A DNA stretch of 26,343 bases from assembly GCA_039179985.1 (NCBI GenBank), contig JBCDED010000056.1:1-26343 (forward strand). The letters run 5' to 3'. Both the position numbers and the translations under genes were made by a program. The notes beneath the pieces are model-generated. The model saw only the letters and a program-made list of their open reading frames with translations. It did not search any database and was not told the DNA's origin. Numbering within the stretch: the first letter of the stretch is position 1; the number at the start of each line of letters is the position of its first letter. The stretch comes from JBCCMQ01 sp039179985. Lineage in GTDB: Bacteria; Pseudomonadota; Alphaproteobacteria; Rhodobacterales; Rhodobacteraceae. Shown here piece by piece: positions 22,382-26,343 of the stretch.

Positions 22382-23697
22382 ATCCCGTCACGGCTGCGGA
22401 CTGTCAGATGCGCCACGGGCACGGGCATGCGGCTTTCGTCCAACGTCAGACGGAACGCCCGGCAAATGAGCGCAAGTATGAGCGGACCCTCGACCATTGC
22501 AAAGCCCGCGCCCGGACAGATACGCGGCCCAGCGGAGAACGGCAGATACGCGCCCTCCGTGACCGCGCGGTCAAAGCGGTCCGGATCGAAGGCGTCGGGA
22601 GCCTCCCAGTGGCGTTCGTGCCGGTGAAGATGCCAGGGCGAAATGACGATCTGCGCGCCCTTTGGCACGCGGCGTTCGCGAAAGACCTCGCGTCGCGATG
22701 CCTCGCGCACCATCATCGGGACAGGGGCATAGAGCCGCAGCGTCTCGCGCCACACGTTTCGCGTGAGCGTCAGCCCCGAAATATCAGAAAGACTTGGATT
22801 TTCCGGCAGGCCCCGGACCTCTTCAGCGACACGGTCCTGCACCGCAGGATGCATAGCCAGGAGCATCAGGGCCCAGGCCAGCGCGGCGGCACTTGTCTCG
22901 TGCCCCGCCAGAAAGAAGATCGCCACCTGATCCAGCATTTCGTCCTCGGAAAACCCCCGGCCCGTCTCCGGATCGCGCGCGGTCATCAAAGCGGTGGCCA
23001 GATCGTCCGGCGCGCAGCCCTCGCGAAGGGCGAAGGCCCGTTCCGCAATCAGCGCCAAAAGGGCCATTCGAATCCGCTTTGCCGCCTCGCGCGTGCTTTG
23101 TCTGTGGCCCCTTGGCATCCAGCGCGGCAGCGTCAGGACGGCCCCCGCGTTCAAAAGCGGCTGCTGCCGTTGATAGGCGCGGAAGGCCTGAAAAATCTCA
23201 TCGGCCAGGGGTTCGGTGATCGGGATGCTGAAGAGCGTGCGAAAGATGATATCTGCCGCCACGCGGGACATGGGCGGTTCCACATCCAAAGGTTCGGGCC
23301 CCATGGTGCGCAGGCGGGCCAGCATATCGGTGCCGGCCTCAAGCATGGCGGGAAAACTCTTGGCCAGCTTGCCGCGGTCGAAGGCCGGGTCGATCAGGCG
23401 GCGCTGCCGCCGCCATGTCTCGCCGTTGGTCAGAAACACCGACTGTCCCAAAAGCGGCCGTAGCCCCTCGGAGATGCGGTCCGATTTCGGAAAATCCTCC
23501 GGACGGCGCTTTAGCACCTCTTCCACCAGATCGGGCTCGCCCAGGAGGAACGACCGGAAGAACGGCGTCCGGAACTCTGCCATGCGCGCCCGGTAGAGAT
23601 GCGCGGGTTGCGCCGACAGGATGTCTTGCCGGAACAGACGAAAGTAACGCCAGAGCGACGCCTGGCGCGGCCGCGACGCAGGCTTCGGCGGGATCAT
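22339..23697 (-). CDS. Cytochrome P450
   Basis: A 452-residue P450 with all key motifs: I-helix AGHETS (264-269), the E-x-x-R pair Glu318/Arg321 in ETLRL, and the heme loop FSAGPRICPGAGFA (387-400) with Cys394 as the axial thiolate. The N-terminus lacks a membrane anchor, so it is a soluble bacterial type that needs a ferredoxin/reductase pair, not found in this window. The sequence resembles fatty-acid or terpenoid-type bacterial P450s, but the substrate cannot be told. The start ATG 23697-23695 overlaps the hydrolase stop as ATGA, so the two are coupled. Its end overlaps the convergent ribbon-helix-helix gene by 43 bases. Confidence 0.93.
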   Translation of the reverse strand: MIPPKPASRPRQASLWRYFRLFRQDILSAQPAHLYRARMAEFRTPFFRSFLLGEPDLVEEVLKRRPEDFPKSDRISEGLRPLLGQSVFLTNGETWRRQRRLIDPAFDRGKLAKSFPAMLEAGTDMLARLRTMGPEPLDVEPPMSRVAADIIFRTLFSIPITEPLADEIFQAFRAYQRQQPLLNAGAVLTLPRWMPRGHRQSTREAAKRIRMALLALIAERAFALREGCAPDDLATALMTARDPETGRGFSEDEMLDQVAIFFLAGHETSAAALAWALMLLAMHPAVQDRVAEEVRGLPENPSLSDISGLTLTRNVWRETLRLYAPVPMMVREASRREVFRERRVPKGAQIVISPWHLHRHERHWEAPDAFDPDRFDRAVTEGAYLPFSAGPRICPGAGFAMVEGPLILALICRAFRLTLDESRMPVPVAHLTVRSRDGIYMSLTDRSEAAAR

Positions 23698-24890
23698 GCG
23701 GCGAGCGTCCGGTAGGCCGAGACAGGCGCGCGGATCATCCCCGGCGAGGGCTTTCGGCCGGTATAGCGCGCGCCAAGCGTCAGGGGCCCCGCGGTGATCT
23801 GGAAATAGTCATAGTCGCCGGGCCGGTCGAAAGCACAAAGGTACTGGAAATGGATGCGAAAAAAGCGCCAGCGCATCTTTTGCTGGGCCTCCCCTGACAG
23901 GGTCTTGCTGAAGGCAGCAGAGATCACCAGGGGACCGTCCCCTTCGCCCACCGGCACACCGCTGACAGCCAGCGGATGGCAAAGCGCAAAGCAACAGCCA
24001 TCCCCTGGTGCCGTCACATCGACCCAGGCGACGGTGCGCGCGGCCCCAACCGTGGCGAGATCCGCGCGCAATTCATCCGCATCCGGCAAAAAAGACAGCA
24101 TGGGTACCACATGGCCAAGGGTCAGCAAACTGACCGCTGGCGTGTCCGGCAGCCGGCCCTGCCGGACCAGCCGCGCCAGCACGCTCACCGCCAGATGGGC
24201 GCCCGAGGAATGGCCGACAATCAGGATCTCGTCCGCTCCTCGGACCCCGGCCACCCTGTCCGCAAAGGCATCGATGCGGGCGCTGAGCCCCTCGGCATAA
24301 GCGCCGCGATCCTTTGCGGAAAAGGCGTAGTCGTGCATCAGGTAGTGGACAAAGAACCGCCCGTCGCGGGCCTTAAAGAGATGGAAAAGACCCCAGGCAA
24401 CACCAAAGCTGACCAGTGCCGCAAACGGCACCGACACCCCCGCGACCAGCCGGAAGACCAGAAAGGCGATGCCAAGCGCCACCAGCGCCTGCAGGACGAG
24501 GCCGCCGACGGGATAGAGCACCGCCAGAAGCGGCCCTTTGCGCAACCGGGCCAGCCGCCAGAGCGCGCCGGTGGAGATATAAATCCAGGCTGTGCGCAGA
24601 AGCTGCCCGTAGGTGGCCAGAATCCCGGCGGCCATGCTGGATTTGACGAGATCGGACCAGCCAAGGACATCGACGCGCGCGCTGGTCTCCGCTCCTTCAA
24701 TGACGCTTGTGGCGGTCCATGCGCCAGGTGTCTCGCCGCCCTGCACGCTCAGCGTGTACCCCGAGATGCCCGCCTGCTGCGCCCCTTCGCTGCGGTAAAG
24801 CTCACGGTACCGACGCGCCGGAAACGGATCGTAGCCGGGAATATAGAAGACCTGCCGTCTTCTTACCGGTCGTGCCTGTGCCTGCCCCAT
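23694..24890 (-). CDS. Membrane-embedded alpha/beta-hydrolase-like protein
   Basis: A 398-residue protein with an N-terminal segment FYIPGYDPFPARRYRELYR (15-33), two or three hydrophobic helices (about 98-110, 118-148 and 153-171), then a hydrolase-like core with the nucleophile elbow GHSSG (226-230, candidate Ser228). PGYDPF in front and the elbow later fit an alpha/beta hydrolase fold, with the membrane helices as an insertion; the acid and His of the triad are not certain. The start ATG 24890-24888 has GGAG 5 bases upstream. It lies 48 bases after ccdA and is coupled by ATGA to the P450 gene. A lipase or esterase acting on the P450 substrate or product would be a reasonable guess. Confidence 0.72.
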   Translation of the reverse strand: MGQAQARPVRRRQVFYIPGYDPFPARRYRELYRSEGAQQAGISGYTLSVQGGETPGAWTATSVIEGAETSARVDVLGWSDLVKSSMAAGILATYGQLLRTAWIYISTGALWRLARLRKGPLLAVLYPVGGLVLQALVALGIAFLVFRLVAGVSVPFAALVSFGVAWGLFHLFKARDGRFFVHYLMHDYAFSAKDRGAYAEGLSARIDAFADRVAGVRGADEILIVGHSSGAHLAVSVLARLVRQGRLPDTPAVSLLTLGHVVPMLSFLPDADELRADLATVGAARTVAWVDVTAPGDGCCFALCHPLAVSGVPVGEGDGPLVISAAFSKTLSGEAQQKMRWRFFRIHFQYLCAFDRPGDYDYFQITAGPLTLGARYTGRKPSPGMIRAPVSAYRTLAA

Positions 24891-24938
24891 GGCTCCGCAG
24901 CATAGCGACTGGCGCCGGGCAGAAAAGCGAAAGCGGCG

Positions 24939-25691
24939 TTAGCCAATAGCCTGCAGGGCCGGGAACTGTTCGAGCAGCCAGAAGGAGAAGGCCGTGAACT
25001 GACCCGTGACCATGAAAAGGCCGACGGTCCAGAGAAGAAGGCCCATGATCCGCTCAATCTGCTCCATATGCCGCTTCATCCAAGTCATCACGCCCTTGAG
25101 ACGCGGAAAGAAGGCCGCGACCAATAGGAAGGGGATACCAAGACCGAGTGCGTAGGCGGCCAAAAGCGTCGTGCCCCGCGTGATCGAGGCTTCGGTCGCC
25201 GCAATCGACAGGATCGCGCCGAGGATCGGACCGATGCACGGTGTCCAGCCGAAGGCAAAGGCAAGGCCCAGAACAAAGGCGCCAAAGGCCGATCCGCCCC
25301 GGTCCCCGGCATCGAGCCGCGCTTCGCGGTCGAGGAAGGCGAAGCGATAGACGCCAACAAAATGGGCCCCGAACGCCATGACAATCAGGCCCGCGCCCCA
25401 GACGAACCACTCCTGATTTGTCAGGAAAAAGCGCCCGAAGGCCGAAGCGGTGAAGCCGAGAAACAAAAAGACCGTCGAAAGCCCAAGGACAAAGAAGATC
25501 GCCGGCAGCATGACCTTGCGCCGGCTTTCGCGCTCGTCGCTCATCTCCGACACGCTGATCCCGCCCATATAGGCCAGATAGGGCGGCACAATCGGCAGCA
25601 CGCAGGGCGACAGGAATGAAATCACACCCGCAGCGAGCGAGATCGCCATGGCGGGCAAGAGGGCCGCGTCGAAGATGTCTATGCCGAACAT
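24939..25691 (-). CDS. ccdA: CcdA/DsbD-like thiol-disulfide transmembrane protein
   Basis: A 250-residue inner-membrane protein with six hydrophobic helices. The two redox cysteines are Cys30 in ISFLSPCVLPIVPPY and Cys152 in GWTPCIGPILGA, the standard CcdA pair. CcdA moves reducing power from cytoplasmic thioredoxin to periplasmic thiol proteins, mainly for cytochrome c maturation. ATG 25691-25689 is preceded by AGGAA. It is the first gene of the ccdA-hydrolase-P450 run and is divergent from tusA, with 96 bases between starts. Confidence 0.93.
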   Translation of the reverse strand: MFGIDIFDAALLPAMAISLAAGVISFLSPCVLPIVPPYLAYMGGISVSEMSDERESRRKVMLPAIFFVLGLSTVFLFLGFTASAFGRFFLTNQEWFVWGAGLIVMAFGAHFVGVYRFAFLDREARLDAGDRGGSAFGAFVLGLAFAFGWTPCIGPILGAILSIAATEASITRGTTLLAAYALGLGIPFLLVAAFFPRLKGVMTWMKRHMEQIERIMGLLLWTVGLFMVTGQFTAFSFWLLEQFPALQAIG

Positions 25692-25787
25692 GTTCCTGGC
25701 CTATCGCACGAATGAGGCGGCGTCACGGCAAAGCGCGTCACATTCGCGTGGACAAATTGTAACACGGCGCGTAGCTCAAGCGGTGCA

Positions 25788-26018
25788 ATGGGATGGGACG
25801 ATGAAGTAGACGCCCGTGGGCTTCTCTGCCCGCTGCCGGTTCTCAAGGCGCGGAAGCGCCTGAAGTCCCTGTCCGGCGGCCAAACCCTGAAGCTGATCGC
25901 CGATGATCCGGCCGCTGTGGTCGACGTGCCCCATTTCTGCAACGAAAGCGGCCATGAACTGGTCGGTCAGAGCGACAGCGAGGATGCGCAGGTCTACCTG
26001 ATCCGCAAATCGGGCTGA
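25788..26018 (+). CDS. tusA: TusA-family sulfurtransferase
   Basis: A 76-residue protein with the TusA signature DARGLLCPLPVLKARKRL (8-25), where Cys14 carries the persulfide. TusA-type proteins pass sulfur from cysteine desulfurase to tRNA thiolation, molybdenum cofactor or other routes. Length is typical. ATG 25788 lies in GTGCAATGGGATGGG; only a short AGCGG stands before it, so the start may be slightly off. The gene converges on rne, with an inverted repeat between them. Confidence 0.88.
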   Translation: MGWDDEVDARGLLCPLPVLKARKRLKSLSGGQTLKLIADDPAAVVDVPHFCNESGHELVGQSDSEDAQVYLIRKSG

Positions 26019-26026
26019 GCCCGGAG

Positions 26027-26057
26027 GGACCCCGGCCCGCGCGCGGGCCGGGTGTCC
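26027..26057. terminator. Perfect GC palindrome between tusA and rne (probable two-way terminator)
   Basis: Bases 26031-26052 form a fully self-complementary 22-base palindrome of G and C only; GGAC (26027-26030) and GTCC (26054-26057) extend the stem with one bulged T. It lies between converging stops at 26018 and 26064. No T-tract follows on either strand, so termination may be weak or factor-assisted. Confidence 0.55.
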
Positions 26058-26063
26058 GTGAGA

Positions 26064-26343
26064 TTACTTGCCCAGATTCCACCAGCCGCGCCGCTTGGGC
26101 TTGGACGGCTCTGGGTCGGCCGTTGGGTCTGCGGCCACCGGTTCTGGCGACGGCTCTGGCTCCGGTGCAGGTTCTGCAACGGGCGCCACGGCCTCGCTGA
26201 CCGCAACTTCCGCGTCGGCCATGGTCGCCTCGGCAACAGGTTCGGGGGCGGCTTCGGCTGGTGCGGGTTCTTCCGCGGCCACTTTGCGTTTGCGCGGGGC
26301 GCGCTTGCGCCTGGGCTTTTCTTCGACGGCTTCTGCTGTGTCC
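26064..26343 (-). CDS. rne: Ribonuclease E C-terminal tail (partial)
   Basis: The frame is open from the right edge to TAA at 26066-26064; 92 residues are visible. It has an Arg/Lys-rich patch (EKPRRKRAPRKRK), then an Ala/Pro/Glu-rich disordered stretch, and finishes PKRRGWWNLGK. A basic RNA-binding patch, an acidic Pro-rich linker and a Trp-Trp end are typical of RNase E scaffolds in Rhodobacteraceae, where they hold the degradosome together. The catalytic N-terminus lies outside the window, so the call rests on the tail and on the tusA neighbour. A GTG at 26282 is internal, not a start. Confidence 0.75.
   Translation of the reverse strand, partial: DTAEAVEEKPRRKRAPRKRKVAAEEPAPAEAAPEPVAEATMADAEVAVSEAVAPVAEPAPEPEPSPEPVAADPTADPEPSKPKRRGWWNLGK

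Overview
The window reads as a high-GC alphaproteobacterial chromosome, most likely a marine member of the Rhodobacteraceae (Roseobacter group). The evidence is a circularly permuted two-piece tmRNA with an ANDN-type tag, an alpha-type SspB, a TrgA/TrgB/CysK set, an acuI next to a DMSP demethylase gene, and an RNase E tail ending in a Trp-Trp motif. No rRNA operon, CRISPR array or complete insertion sequence is visible.

Left edge (1-620): the last 36 codons of a recombinase-like protein, a gene-free stretch of about 365 bases with phased copies of TTCCCTGTT, and a tRNA-Ser(GGA) on the minus strand. The 3' end of the tRNA points at the recombinase, so this looks like the edge of an accessory region.

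Minus-strand block (627-14605): thirteen co-oriented genes with very short gaps. Read in transcription order, a first operon is DUF2182 membrane protein, DUF1326 protein, DinB-like protein, dmdA (DMSP demethylase) and acuI (acryloyl-CoA reductase). After a 121-base gap that holds a good sigma-70-like promoter come a class-V PLP enzyme, photolyase, cyclopropane-fatty-acid synthase, trgA, trgB (gamma-glutamylcyclotransferase-like plus NUDIX), cysK, a large MscS-type channel and an AlaX-type alanyl-tRNA editing protein. This second run looks like a stress and sulfur/tellurite set.

Divergent side (14692-17435): a GntR/FadR-type regulator whose intergenic region with the dmdA operon contains two tandem GT-N3-AC boxes overlapping a candidate promoter. 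An orphan PotD-like binding protein with a clear terminator follows, then a small monooxygenase-fold protein and a DUF4345 membrane protein.

Proteolysis and housekeeping (17455-22381): a coiled-coil membrane protein, the permuted tmRNA, sspB (adaptor that delivers tmRNA-tagged proteins to ClpXP), an unrecognised protein, fumC, and a two-gene DUF4169 plus ribbon-helix-helix unit.

Right end (22339-26343): ccdA, a membrane alpha/beta hydrolase and a cytochrome P450 in one minus-strand run, then tusA converging on the C-terminus of RNase E.

The strongest candidate for something new is the dmdA operon: a Cys-rich DUF2182/DUF1326 pair and a metal-triad DinB protein are overlapped or nearly fused with dmdA-acuI behind one regulated promoter.
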